From Candidatus Shapirobacteria bacterium (GTDB lineage: Bacteria; Patescibacteriota; Microgenomatia; UBA12405), in contig VFLE01000055.1 in assembly GCA_009885205.1 (NCBI GenBank), positions 1-64,000 on the forward strand: DNA of 64,000 bases, in the 5' to 3' direction. The position numbers were made by a program, and so were the translations under genes. How positions within the stretch are numbered: position 1 is the stretch's first letter; the number at the start of each line of letters is the position of its first letter. A model generated the notes under the pieces. That model was not told where the DNA came from. It made no database searches and was given only the letters and a program-made list of their open reading frames with translations. Shown here in pieces: positions 50,286-58,746 of this stretch.

Positions 50286-51206
50286 TTACAGAAATTTGAA
50301 CGAGGAAATTACAAAGTCATCGTCGCCTTCCAGGGTAACGATATATTTTTTGTCGGGAGAAATCGTTGTTTTAATATCACCAAAAGAATGAACGACAGTG
50401 TTGTCGTAAACGGAAATGGTGGTGACTGATTCACCACTGGTACAGGATTCTTGTTTAAAGGGAATCTTGTTACCGTTGACCGAGGTCGCTTCGACGACAT
50501 ATTTGGCAGTAGTAGGACATTCAAATTGGTAGCCATATTTGATATCCTTGTATGTTTTGCCAACAGTTTTTACCGTAGGTTCGGGAGTAACACAGGCTTT
50601 TTCGGTACAGGCAATTGTTAAGTTAGGGGTGCACGAACAAGTGTTGCAAGAATCGGTTGAGGGGAATGACTCACCAACAATATATTTTTTGTCATTGAGT
50701 TCACAAAACTGGGAAATTATTTTGGTGGGGGTGGGCCCCGCCGTTGCGGGATTGACAGAAGTGGGTGCTGGCTCTGATTGATTTGAAAAAAGATTATAAA
50801 TTATGGCAGAGACGACAACCATAAATAAGGTCAGAGAAAAATAAAAAAGGTATTTGAAAAAATTTGAGGGTTTATCTTGAATTGGTTCTGATGGAAAATA
50901 AATTGGGGGGACTACTGGTTCTTCTTTAACAATGGGTTCTGAGACAATGGCTTTTTCAATGACCTTTGGAGGGATAATTTTGGGTGAATCTGTTGATATT
51001 AATGACTCAGGTTTTGAGACTTCAAATATAGGGTTTGGTTCTGATGCGACAGGAACAATTTCTGGTTCTAAATTAACTTTGGTTATAACGGGATTTACAA
51101 CAAGGGGAACAACTTCTTTGTTTTCGACTGGTGGAGTGAGTGAGGAGGCATATTTGTTTAAAATTTCTTGATATTGTTGTTGCAGTTGATCATCATTATT
51201 GGGCAT
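50286..51206 (-). CDS. Bitopic membrane protein with a pacifastin/VWC-like Cys domain
   Basis: 306 aa. Pro/Glu/Val-rich cytoplasmic part (1-115), one membrane helix (about 118-140), Pro/Thr linker, then a six-Cys module: Cys168, 187, 190, 192, 200, 205 in the pattern C-x18-C-N-x-C-x-C-x7-C-x4-C. This CNTCSC pattern is that of pacifastin or von Willebrand C half-domains, otherwise mostly eukaryotic. The remainder (YKDIKYGYQFECPTTAKYVV... VISSFKFL) resembles the PsbP-like end of the two upstream paralogues. Could bind a protein or protease outside the cell. Confidence 0.75.
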   Translation of the reverse strand: MPNNDDQLQQQYQEILNKYASSLTPPVENKEVVPLVVNPVITKVNLEPEIVPVASEPNPIFEVSKPESLISTDSPKIIPPKVIEKAIVSEPIVKEEPVVPPIYFPSEPIQDKPSNFFKYLFYFSLTLFMVVVSAIIYNLFSNQSEPAPTSVNPATAGPTPTKIISQFCELNDKKYIVGESFPSTDSCNTCSCTPNLTIACTEKACVTPEPTVKTVGKTYKDIKYGYQFECPTTAKYVVEATSVNGNKIPFKQESCTSGESVTTISVYDNTVVHSFGDIKTTISPDKKYIVTLEGDDDFVISSFKFL

Positions 51207-51246
51207 ATAAATACTATGACATCTTTACAAAAGATATGCAATAAAC

Positions 51247-51252
51247 TATTAT
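51247..51252 (+). promoter_or_regulatory. -10 box of the LPAAG surface protein
   Basis: TATTAT, 7 nt before the ATG at 51260. Confidence 0.45.
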
Positions 51253-51259
51253 TTTTATA

Positions 51260-51730
51260 ATGAAGAAGATATTAATTTTGTTTGGATTAATAATGGTTTT
51301 TAGTGTCAATAATGTTTTGGCGGGTGGCTTTAATATGACTTCAATTGGGCAAGTAGACACCTCGGGTCTACAAATTTCCCAGTGGTGGTATACCTCGGGA
51401 AACCCAACCTTTCGGGGCGAGGCAACATCAGGGGCAGAAGTAATTTACGAAATTGATGGGGTGGCATTACAAATTAATGCCGATAGCTCGGGTGATTGGG
51501 TGTTTACACCCCAATCTGCTTTGTCGAGTGGTGATCACAACATTGTAATTAAAAGTGGCGAGAGTGAAATAAAGTTTGTATTAACAATTGGAAATGAAAA
51601 TGTAAATTGGTCGACAGTGGAAAAAGGTAGTGGTGGAGTTTTGCCGGCAGCTGGGACAGCTTGGCCAACAATAATAACATTGGTTGCGGGAGCTGTGATG
51701 TTGGTTTTGGCGAAAAGAATGATAATATAA
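51260..51730 (+). CDS. Secreted protein with LPXTG-like C-terminal sorting signal
   Basis: 156 aa. Signal peptide (1-21, cleavage after VLA), a beta-rich Ig-like domain (about 40-112, PTFRGEATSGAEVIYEIDG; GDWVFTPQSALSSGDHNIVI), then LPAAG at 128-132, a hydrophobic helix and a KR tail. This is the layout of a sortase substrate; Ala replaces Thr of LPXTG. A class sortase is encoded 2.5 kb away (54265-54996), so the protein is probably anchored or polymerised by it. It is followed by miaB after 3 bp. Confidence 0.8.
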   Translation: MKKILILFGLIMVFSVNNVLAGGFNMTSIGQVDTSGLQISQWWYTSGNPTFRGEATSGAEVIYEIDGVALQINADSSGDWVFTPQSALSSGDHNIVIKSGESEIKFVLTIGNENVNWSTVEKGSGGVLPAAGTAWPTIITLVAGAVMLVLAKRMII

Positions 51731-51733
51731 GCG

Positions 51734-52807
51734 ATGAAAAAAGTTTTTATAAAGACTTTTGGTTGTGCTCAAAATATGGCTGATTCGGAGCGAATTAAGG
51801 CGTATTATTGGGAAAAGGGATTTGCAGAAGTTGATACTTGGCAAAAGGCTGACGAAGTAGTCATCAATACTTGTATTGTACGAGAATCAGCCGAAAATCG
51901 TGCTTACGGATTGATTAAAAATATCCAAAACTTCAAACTTCCTGCCTCGCCGGCAGGCAGGCAAGCTTCAAACATTAGGGTGGTGGTGACGGGTTGTGCG
52001 GTGGGGGCTTATGGTAAAAAAGATATTAAAGGAGTAGACGAGTGGGCCAAGATTGATAAATTTTTGGTGTGGGAACCGATAAGGTCTAACAAAAAGGCAG
52101 CCTTAATTTCTATTTCGACTGGCTGTAATAATCACTGTACTTTTTGTATTGTGCCTCGCGCTCGCGGCAAAGAAGTGTCAAAAACATTGGCGACGGTTTT
52201 GGCCGAAGTTGACAGGGCAATTGAAAGTGGTTTTAAAGAAGTGGTATTAATTGGACAAAATGTAAATAGTTATGGTTCTGATTTTAATACTGATTCGTGG
52301 GTACATATGGGTAAAAAGCGGATTAAAAGTCGGTTTCCGGAGCTTTTGGAAAATGTGGCCAAACGTAATTTGGACAAAATTTCGTTTATATCGAGTAATC
52401 CCTGGGATTTTTCGGACGAATTGATTGAGACAATAGCTAAACATAAAAATATTGATAGATTAATTCACCTCCCCTTTCAATCGGGCAACGATGAAATTTT
52501 AAAGAGAATGAACAGGGCCTATACTAAACAAGAATATTTAGAGTTAGTACAAAAAATAAAGTCGAAGGTAAAGGATGTCAGATTTAGTACAGATATAATA
52601 GTAGGATTTCCGGGAGAAACTGATGAACAGTTTTTGGATACGGTCGATGTCTGTAAAAAGGTGGGTTTTGAAATTGCTTATATTAATAAATACTCGCCAC
52701 GCTTGGGCACCGTCTCGGCAAAAATTTTTGAAAATGATATTCCGATGAAGATAAAGAAGGAAAGATGGGTGATATTGGATCAGTTGGTGAATAAGAAATT
52801 ACCTTAA
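51734..52807 (+). CDS. miaB: MiaB-type tRNA methylthiotransferase, TRAM domain missing
   Basis: 357 aa. N-terminal cluster Cys11, Cys47, Cys88; radical-SAM cluster Cys131, Cys135, Cys138 (STGCNNHCTFCIVPRARG); QNVNSYGSD and TDIIVGFPGET. Adds the 2-methylthio group to i6A37 of tRNAs reading UNN. It ends at about the residue where the TRAM RNA-binding domain should start and overlaps the convergent mltG by 9 bp. An in-frame repeat insertion (51941-51965, PASPAGRQA) lies in the N-terminal domain just before Cys88. Confidence 0.9.
   Translation: MKKVFIKTFGCAQNMADSERIKAYYWEKGFAEVDTWQKADEVVINTCIVRESAENRAYGLIKNIQNFKLPASPAGRQASNIRVVVTGCAVGAYGKKDIKGVDEWAKIDKFLVWEPIRSNKKAALISISTGCNNHCTFCIVPRARGKEVSKTLATVLAEVDRAIESGFKEVVLIGQNVNSYGSDFNTDSWVHMGKKRIKSRFPELLENVAKRNLDKISFISSNPWDFSDELIETIAKHKNIDRLIHLPFQSGNDEILKRMNRAYTKQEYLELVQKIKSKVKDVRFSTDIIVGFPGETDEQFLDTVDVCKKVGFEIAYINKYSPRLGTVSAKIFENDIPMKIKKERWVILDQLVNKKLP
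51941..51965. repeat. GC-rich palindromic element inside miaB
   Basis: CCTGCCTCGCCGGCAGGCAG plus GCAAG, flanked on both sides by CTTCAAAC words (51931 and 51966). Encodes PASPAGRQA. Related to 6157-6174. Confidence 0.7.
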
Positions 52808-53701
52808 ATATTTAGCGATATTGGCATTGTGTTCGGAGAGGGTTTTGGCGTAACGCATGGTGCCGTCGGTGCCGTGGATATAATAGAGATAATCTGAAGG
52901 GATGGGGTTATTTGCCGCAAAAAGAGAGTCAAGGCCAGGATTGCAAATTGGACTGGGGGGTAGACCAGTACTTAAATAAGTATTGAAGGGAGAAACAATT
53001 TTTAAGTCAGTTTTAGTTAGTTTTAGCCAATATTTAGCTGGTTTATTTTTGGTATCGCGAGCATATTGAACAGTAGCATCAATTTGTAACGCCATGTTAA
53101 TTTTGAGACGATTGTTAATAATCCCAGCCACCATTTGTTTATCCGTTTTAGTCTTGGCCTCGCGTTCTAAAATTGAGGCTAGGGTAATAATTTGGGATAA
53201 ATTATTTTGGTTAATGTTTAAAGAAGTTATTTTTTTGTCGAAATTTGTTTTGATTAAAGAGGTGACATCGTCGGTAGTAAAATAATCGGGAATTAAATAA
53301 CTGTCAGGATAAATATATCCTTCAAGGTCGGGGGTAAATATAAATTTGGAAGAAATTTCTTGCACCCGTGTCCCGGGAATAATTTTTAACCAAAAGTCGT
53401 AACTACCGCCAGTAGTAAGTTTGGCCAATATTTGGGATAAATTATTAGATGAAGTTAATTGAAAACCACCAGCTTTAATATTTTTACTACTATCGGTTAA
53501 AAGAGCATAAATTAAAAAAGCATATTTGTTTTTAGTAAATTTATTTTTGGATAAACGAAAACTAATGGTTTGGAGACTATCACCCTGATTGATGACAAAT
53601 TGACGAGAAGTGGTGTCGGTGGAAACAGGTGAAAATGACCAATAACAAACTAAAATCGATAAAAACAAAAAGATAAACGAGAAAAGTAAAACTTTTTTCA
53701 T
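52799..53701 (-). CDS. mltG: Endolytic murein transglycosylase MltG
   Basis: 300 aa. Single N-terminal membrane helix (4-24), LysM-like small domain (FVINQGDSLQTISFRLS), then the YceG core: LEGYIYPDSYLIP, ASILEREAKTKTDKQMVAGII with the catalytic Glu, and STGLPPSPICNPG. It cuts nascent peptidoglycan strands and sets glycan length. Last gene of the alaS operon, 3 bp after the zinc-ribbon gene. Confidence 0.95.
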   Translation of the reverse strand: MKKVLLFSFIFLFLSILVCYWSFSPVSTDTTSRQFVINQGDSLQTISFRLSKNKFTKNKYAFLIYALLTDSSKNIKAGGFQLTSSNNLSQILAKLTTGGSYDFWLKIIPGTRVQEISSKFIFTPDLEGYIYPDSYLIPDYFTTDDVTSLIKTNFDKKITSLNINQNNLSQIITLASILEREAKTKTDKQMVAGIINNRLKINMALQIDATVQYARDTKNKPAKYWLKLTKTDLKIVSPFNTYLSTGLPPSPICNPGLDSLFAANNPIPSDYLYYIHGTDGTMRYAKTLSEHNANIAKYLR

Positions 53702-53704
53702 GAA

Positions 53705-53902
53705 CTAAACTTCACTAAATAGAGCGCGGCGATAGGTTGACTTTTTGCTGTCAAAAATAAAAATACGACCACACTTGCAAGTGGCAGTAGTCTGACCTCG
53801 AACCTGAGCTTTGACAGCCTTGGCTAAAGGTTCACTGCAACCAACACAACGACCCTGGGATAACAACCATGCTTGGATAGGAGAGATAAGATTTTTAAAC
53901 AT
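53705..53902 (-). CDS. Small zinc-ribbon protein
   Basis: 65 aa with GRCVGCSEPLAKA and ATCKCGRIF, a C-x2-C ... C-x-C ribbon. No family is recognised. It sits between ruvX and mltG, where Firmicutes carry the small yrzB gene; whether it is an analogue is unknown. Confidence 0.75.
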   Translation of the reverse strand: MFKNLISPIQAWLLSQGRCVGCSEPLAKAVKAQVRGQTTATCKCGRIFIFDSKKSTYRRALFSEV

Positions 53903-53909
53903 TGACTAA

Positions 53910-54263
53910 TTATAAACTAATTGCCCGATTTAAGATAATAGCAGCTGAAACTGAATCTAATTTTTTACTATTTTTGGGACGAATTTTACTAGCTTCGATG
54001 GTGGAAACGGCTTCTTCGACGGTTTCAATTGGAATATTGGTTGCTGTTTTTAATTTGTTGACAAAGGATTTTGTAACAAGAGCAAATTTGCCTTGAGACA
54101 TGCCAACAAAAATTTTATTGATTTTATAATCGGTAATTATTTTTTTTATTTGAATTATTAATTTATCATTGTTGTCGATTTGAGGGAGGGTAAAAATAAT
54201 ATTGTTGATAGTGTAGGCTAGACCGACTCGTTTGGTACCATAATCTAAGCTTAAGTAGTTCAT
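53910..54263 (-). CDS. ruvX: RuvX/YqgF, RNase H-like pre-16S rRNA or Holliday-junction nuclease
   Basis: 117 aa from ATG 54263. LSLDYGTKRVGLAYT at the start, VGMSQGKFALVTKSFVNKL, IPIETVEEAVSTIEAS and the end KKLDSVSAAIILNRAI with the last Asp. Matures the 16S 5' end in E. coli. The alaS-ruvX-mltG order is as in Bacillus, with extra envelope genes inserted. Confidence 0.93.
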   Translation of the reverse strand: MNYLSLDYGTKRVGLAYTINNIIFTLPQIDNNDKLIIQIKKIITDYKINKIFVGMSQGKFALVTKSFVNKLKTATNIPIETVEEAVSTIEASKIRPKNSKKLDSVSAAIILNRAISL

Positions 54264-54264
54264 A

Positions 54265-54996
54265 TTAAAAATCGACAATGCGGGCTTTAATAACTAAACG
54301 ACGTAAATAGGTACCGGGCGGGGTACAAGTAATAAGGGTCAAATATCGACCATCAAAACGTTGTTCGAGGACAGATAGATCGGTAGGGGGGACTTCGTAC
54401 ATTTCTTCGACTAAATATTTATATTCAACGCTGTCGAAATTAATCAAGATTTCGTCACCTTGTTTTAATTTATATAAAGTAGAAAAAATAGTTAAATATG
54501 ACTTGGGGTTAAAAAACTGAGGCAAAACGGAATGACCAAAAATAACTGGCGAACCAAATTGACCAGGGAGGGCGGTTTGAGGATATTGGATGAGACTTTT
54601 TTTGAGATCTAAACTACCAACTTGGACCACGGCCGAGTCAATTTTTAGTTTGGGGACGGAAATTAAATATTCCGTTTTTGAGACAGTGGGATTTTGGGAA
54701 GAATTTTGTAAATTGTTTTGATCGTCAACAAACCAGTTTGACAATTGAGTAAAGTCGGTACCACTTTCACCTAAAATACTACCAGAATTGGCATATCGAG
54801 TAGAAAGAGGACTTAAGACTTGATTAAATTTGATTGAATATTCGATTTGATATTGTAAGATTGGTACAATGGCTGACAAAAAAAATAAAACACCAATAAT
54901 TAAAAACGAAGAGGCAATTATTTTTTTGTGCTGAGGGGATAGCTTGGGTCGAGGTCGAGGAATTTTTACTTCCTTTTTGACATAAATATAGCCCAT
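54265..54996 (-). CDS. Sortase (membrane transpeptidase)
   Basis: 243 aa. Basic cytoplasmic N-terminus, one membrane helix (26-46), then the sortase barrel: catalytic His155 (VIFGHSVL), Cys224 (LTLITCTPPGTYLRRL) and Arg232 or Arg233. The TLITC and GHS motifs are complete. It cleaves LPXTG-like signals of exported proteins; the LPAAG protein at 51260-51730 is a candidate substrate. Fixed in the alaS-mltG operon, 1 bp from each neighbour. Confidence 0.92.
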   Translation of the reverse strand: MGYIYVKKEVKIPRPRPKLSPQHKKIIASSFLIIGVLFFLSAIVPILQYQIEYSIKFNQVLSPLSTRYANSGSILGESGTDFTQLSNWFVDDQNNLQNSSQNPTVSKTEYLISVPKLKIDSAVVQVGSLDLKKSLIQYPQTALPGQFGSPVIFGHSVLPQFFNPKSYLTIFSTLYKLKQGDEILINFDSVEYKYLVEEMYEVPPTDLSVLEQRFDGRYLTLITCTPPGTYLRRLVIKARIVDF

Positions 54997-54997
54997 T

Positions 54998-56962
54998 TTA
55001 GTTTTTAATGATGATATTGATTAAGTTAGATTTGACAGGTAATCGGTGAAGTAAATTAAAAAACCAAAGAGAATTGTTTAAATCATGTTGATAATATTTG
55101 GGTAAGGTATTTAAAATTGATTTTAGATCTGATTCTTTTTTACCGACTAACTTTAATTTGAGTTGATCAATATTTATCAAAGGATTAGCAACACCAGTTA
55201 AAGTTAGTTGACCAGAATTATAATTTAAAGTTACTTTAGCCGAATTTTTGTCTAAAAGAGTCAGACTCTCCCGCTTGGGGAAAAAAGTGGAAATTATATT
55301 TTGTTTTTGAAGTAAATCAAAATATAAAAAACTGACCTTGGAAGAAAGTTGTAAAGATAAAACGTCGGCTTCTTCCCCAACTTCACGATTAAAAGTCGTT
55401 TTTTGATTTTCATAGACCATGGTTGAATCAAGAATTGAATTTTCAGTTGATTTTTGGGAATTTATATCATTTTTGGCCTGTTGTTTTAACAATTCTTTGG
55501 CTGATTCTAAAACCTTGGTTTTGTCAGCTTGAGTGACAACCGCGATTTGATCGCGAGTACCACCAGTAAAGGCTTTGGTTGACTTGGCCAATAAATTGGG
55601 GTCACTTTTGATGGTAAAAGCAATATTTTCTGATAAATTATATTCTGGCCCAATGATTTTAGCAGTCACGGCTGCCTTGACCTGACCCATAGTGATGATG
55701 CCAGTATCTAAATTAGAAGTACTGGCAGGGAGCAAAATGTTGTTGGTGGTTTCAAATTCTTTGCCAGAAGTATCGGTAATAACGAGGCCTTTGTTAACGG
55801 TAATTGATCGATCGAGTTTATTAAAAACGATGACTTCACCTTTGGCTTTTTCCCCGACTTCTTTTTTGCCAGTAGTAGAGGAAGAAGTACCGACACTTAA
55901 ATCAAAAGTTTTGGTGGTGACATTGGAGGCAGGATCTGGAGTAAAAGCAAAGATTTCGCTAAACTCGGTCGGGTTTTGATAGATGGTTAAATCGACCCTA
56001 GAAAAATAAAGCGGTAAAACCGGTAAAAATGGCAATAAAACTAGGGGTAAAAGATAAATGTAGTTAAATTTTAATTTTGGAAAAGAAAAATTATGTAGGA
56101 ACGCATCATGATGCGTTCCTACGTTTGAATTTTGAGGTGGCTCTTCGAGAACAGGATTGACTTCAACTGGTGAATCTTCTGCTGTAAATCCGAGAGAAGT
56201 GGCATCTATCTCTTCTGTGGTATCGGAAACAGGAATAACATCGATGATGTTATTAGTAATTGAGGTGGCGGCGGGAGTAATTTGTTTTTTGACAGTATCG
56301 ACAAAAATTTGGGCCAAAGATGAAGGATCAAGAGAAATAACATTGGGTAAGTGTAAAAATGTTTCTAAGTCTTGGCGAGCTAACCAGTTATAATTTTTTA
56401 AATCGTCAATAATTTCGGGGGAATAACTACCAATAACAATTATTTTGGGTGGTAGGGCCGAGGTAAATTCAAGAGCTGATAATTGTTCTTCAAATTTGGA
56501 AACGGAAAAATCGGCCGAAAAATCGGCTGTAAATCGTTTTTTAATTTGACCTAAATAGACTAGAGAAAGATGATAATGTTTGGGACTAAAATAAACTAAA
56601 AGATAAGAACCGGGAAAAGAGTCATCATGATCATAAGATTCAATAAAAGCATCGTCATAACTAACAAAACCAAGGGGGTGGAATTTTAATTTTTGACAAA
56701 TAGATTTGAGATTGGTTAGTATTTGGGGGGAAATACTACCATCTGGTCCCACCCAATTTGGTGGAACAATAAAAGCACAATTTGAAGTTTCGTCATTATT
56801 TTGGGTAGAAATAGAGGTATCGATGGCTTTTAAAAGTGAGTCGGGGTTGTCAGAACTCCATTCTATTTCTTGACCAAGACTGATGATTTTATTGGAAACC
56901 AGAGAAACCTGAGCGGTATCAGATGTGATGGAAATTAACCAATAAGCATTGTCGTGCATCAC
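54998..56962 (-). CDS. Actin-like N-terminal domain fused to Baseplate J-like outer domain
   Basis: 654 aa. Residues 1-225 are cytoplasmic with a PilM/GspL-like fold (YWLISITSDTAQVSLVSNK; GSYLLVYFSPKHYHLSLVYLG). One helix (about 310-330, YLLPLVLLPFLPVLPLYF) leads out to a Baseplate_J-like domain (about 375-500: GEVIVFNKLDRSITVNKGLV, GPEYNLSENIAFTI) and a helical/beta end. It is a Patescibacteria-type envelope protein without assigned role. A 28-bp palindrome at 56095-56122 is inserted in frame before the helix (encoding VGTHHDAFL), and ADFSADFS is a small duplication. It overlaps alaS by 4 bp. Confidence 0.75.
   Translation of the reverse strand: MMHDNAYWLISITSDTAQVSLVSNKIISLGQEIEWSSDNPDSLLKAIDTSISTQNNDETSNCAFIVPPNWVGPDGSISPQILTNLKSICQKLKFHPLGFVSYDDAFIESYDHDDSFPGSYLLVYFSPKHYHLSLVYLGQIKKRFTADFSADFSVSKFEEQLSALEFTSALPPKIIVIGSYSPEIIDDLKNYNWLARQDLETFLHLPNVISLDPSSLAQIFVDTVKKQITPAATSITNNIIDVIPVSDTTEEIDATSLGFTAEDSPVEVNPVLEEPPQNSNVGTHHDAFLHNFSFPKLKFNYIYLLPLVLLPFLPVLPLYFSRVDLTIYQNPTEFSEIFAFTPDPASNVTTKTFDLSVGTSSSTTGKKEVGEKAKGEVIVFNKLDRSITVNKGLVITDTSGKEFETTNNILLPASTSNLDTGIITMGQVKAAVTAKIIGPEYNLSENIAFTIKSDPNLLAKSTKAFTGGTRDQIAVVTQADKTKVLESAKELLKQQAKNDINSQKSTENSILDSTMVYENQKTTFNREVGEEADVLSLQLSSKVSFLYFDLLQKQNIISTFFPKRESLTLLDKNSAKVTLNYNSGQLTLTGVANPLINIDQLKLKLVGKKESDLKSILNTLPKYYQHDLNNSLWFFNLLHRLPVKSNLINIIIKN
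56095..56122. repeat. 28-bp perfect palindrome, GTAGGAACG family, inside a CDS
   Basis: Arms GTAGGAACGCATCA/TGATGCGTTCCTAC. In frame in the Baseplate J-like gene, in a low-constraint linker next to the membrane helix. Confidence 0.9.
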
Positions 56963-58719
56963 TCTAGAATAGCATAAATTCGACGTTTTCCACTGCCTGC
57001 AGATTCTTGTTTTTGGATAGTGAATTTACCTAGTTCTTGCGTATTTTTAACGTGGGGACCAGTACAGACTTCGGCAGAGAAATCCCCCATTTGATAGACG
57101 GTGACAATTTCGGGGTATTTATTGCCAAAAAAAGCTAGAGCCCCTGATTTTTGGGCGTCGGTAAAAGGCATGGATTTTACTGTTACCTCCATTTTTTTGT
57201 TGATTTGTTGATTAACCAAATCGTTTACTTGTTTGATTTGATCATCTGTCAATTTATCAGTATGGGTAAAATCAAAACGCATTCTATCACCAGTGATATT
57301 TGAACCGGACTGTTGGACATGGTTACCTAAAACTTGACGCAAACTTTGATGTAAAAGATGGGTAGCAGTATGATAACGAGTGATTACTTCGCTATGGTCA
57401 GCTAAACCGGATTTAAATTTCCCAGCGGATAATGTTCTTGATTCTTCTTGATGTTCAAGTCTTGCTTCCTCAAAAGATTTTTTAATTGCGTCGGGATCTA
57501 ATAAAAGTTTTCCATTAATTTCTTCTAAAAACATCTCTAATGGAAAACCAAAACTTTCGTAGAAATAAAAGGCTTGTTTGCCAATATCACTATACTTGAT
57601 ATATTTTGGCTTACCTTCGATAATTTTACCTAATTCATTTTTGTATTTTTCAATTTCCTTTAAACCATTATTTAGAGTTTTTCTAAATTTATTTTCTTCA
57701 ACTTCTAGAGTTTGTAATATTTTTTCTTTATTTTGATTTAATTCAGAATAAATACCAGCATAGTTGTCTTGATTATCTAAAACTGATTGAGCAATAATTG
57801 AACAAAAATTAGTTTCAATGCCAATTAATTTACCTTGACGAATGGCGCGGCGAATAAGACGGCGCAAAACATAGCCACGTTCTTTATTGCTTGGCTCAAT
57901 CCCATCAGCAATGATAAAAACAGCTGAACGAACATGATCAGCTATTATTCTCATTGCTCGAGTTATTTGCTCGTCAGTACCATAACTTTTTCCTGATAAA
58001 AATTCAATTTTTTTGATAATTAGTTGCCAGATGGTGGACAAATAATTATCAGAGTGACCTTCAAGAAAAGCAGTGGTGCGTTCGACACCCATACCAGTAT
58101 CGACATTAGGCTTGGCCAAAGGCTGATATTTACCAACAGAATCTTTGTTAAATTGCATAAAAACATCGTTCCAAATTTCAACACCATCGATAAACATCTC
58201 CGAATCAGGACCACATGGACCGGTAACACCAGCTGGTCCCCACCAATTGTCATCCTTGGGCAAAAATTTTATTTTATCTTTAGGGATACCTATTTTTTCC
58301 CAGATTTTGGCACTATCAGTATCTTTTGGAGAATTGTTGTCACCCTCAAAACAGGTGACAACTAGACGGCTTTTATCTAAATTTAAATGTTTGGTAATAA
58401 ATTCAAAACTCCAATTTAGTGCTTCATTTTTAAAATAATCGCCAAGCGACCAGTTACCCAACATTTCAAAAAAAGTGTGGTGATAAGTGTCACCAACTGA
58501 ATCGATGTCACCAGTACGAATACATTTTTGGACGTTGACCAAACGCTTGCCTAATGGGTGGGGTTGGCCCAATAGATAGGGAACTAAGGGATGCATACCA
58601 GCGGAAATAAAAAGAGTGGTGGGGTCGTTTTCGGGAACTAGAGAGGCCGAGGGAATTTCGGCATGACTTTTCCCCACAAAAAATTCAATATATTTGCTTT
58701 TTAATTCACGAGCGTTCAT
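56959..58719 (-). CDS. alaS: Alanyl-tRNA synthetase, C-Ala domain missing
   Basis: 586 aa against about 870 usually. Catalytic core (ELKSKYIEFFVGKSHAEIPSASLVPENDPTTLFISAGM; TYHHTFFEMLGNWS), tRNA-recognition helices, then the editing domain with zinc ligands HTATHLLHQ and CTGPHVKNTQELG. It ends right after the editing core (GSGKRRIYAILE); the C-Ala dimerisation/tRNA-elbow domain is absent. First gene of the alaS-mltG operon; TGC-TATAAT lies 6 nt before its ATG. Confidence 0.96.
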   Translation of the reverse strand: MNARELKSKYIEFFVGKSHAEIPSASLVPENDPTTLFISAGMHPLVPYLLGQPHPLGKRLVNVQKCIRTGDIDSVGDTYHHTFFEMLGNWSLGDYFKNEALNWSFEFITKHLNLDKSRLVVTCFEGDNNSPKDTDSAKIWEKIGIPKDKIKFLPKDDNWWGPAGVTGPCGPDSEMFIDGVEIWNDVFMQFNKDSVGKYQPLAKPNVDTGMGVERTTAFLEGHSDNYLSTIWQLIIKKIEFLSGKSYGTDEQITRAMRIIADHVRSAVFIIADGIEPSNKERGYVLRRLIRRAIRQGKLIGIETNFCSIIAQSVLDNQDNYAGIYSELNQNKEKILQTLEVEENKFRKTLNNGLKEIEKYKNELGKIIEGKPKYIKYSDIGKQAFYFYESFGFPLEMFLEEINGKLLLDPDAIKKSFEEARLEHQEESRTLSAGKFKSGLADHSEVITRYHTATHLLHQSLRQVLGNHVQQSGSNITGDRMRFDFTHTDKLTDDQIKQVNDLVNQQINKKMEVTVKSMPFTDAQKSGALAFFGNKYPEIVTVYQMGDFSAEVCTGPHVKNTQELGKFTIQKQESAGSGKRRIYAILE

Positions 58720-58725
58720 GGGAGA

Positions 58726-58731
58726 ATTATA
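58726..58731 (-). promoter_or_regulatory. Extended -10 promoter of the alaS operon
   Basis: Minus strand TGC-TATAAT (58734-58726), then 6 nt, then ATG. The clearest example of the leaderless pattern. No good -35 is seen; the palindrome 58747-58774 lies where one would be. Confidence 0.75.
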
Positions 58732-58746
58732 GCAAATGATTTAATT

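Noticed and set aside
54265..54996. Sortase dedicated to pilus assembly
   Set aside because: No pilin-like cluster with CNA or E-box motifs is seen nearby; only one LPAAG protein is in view.
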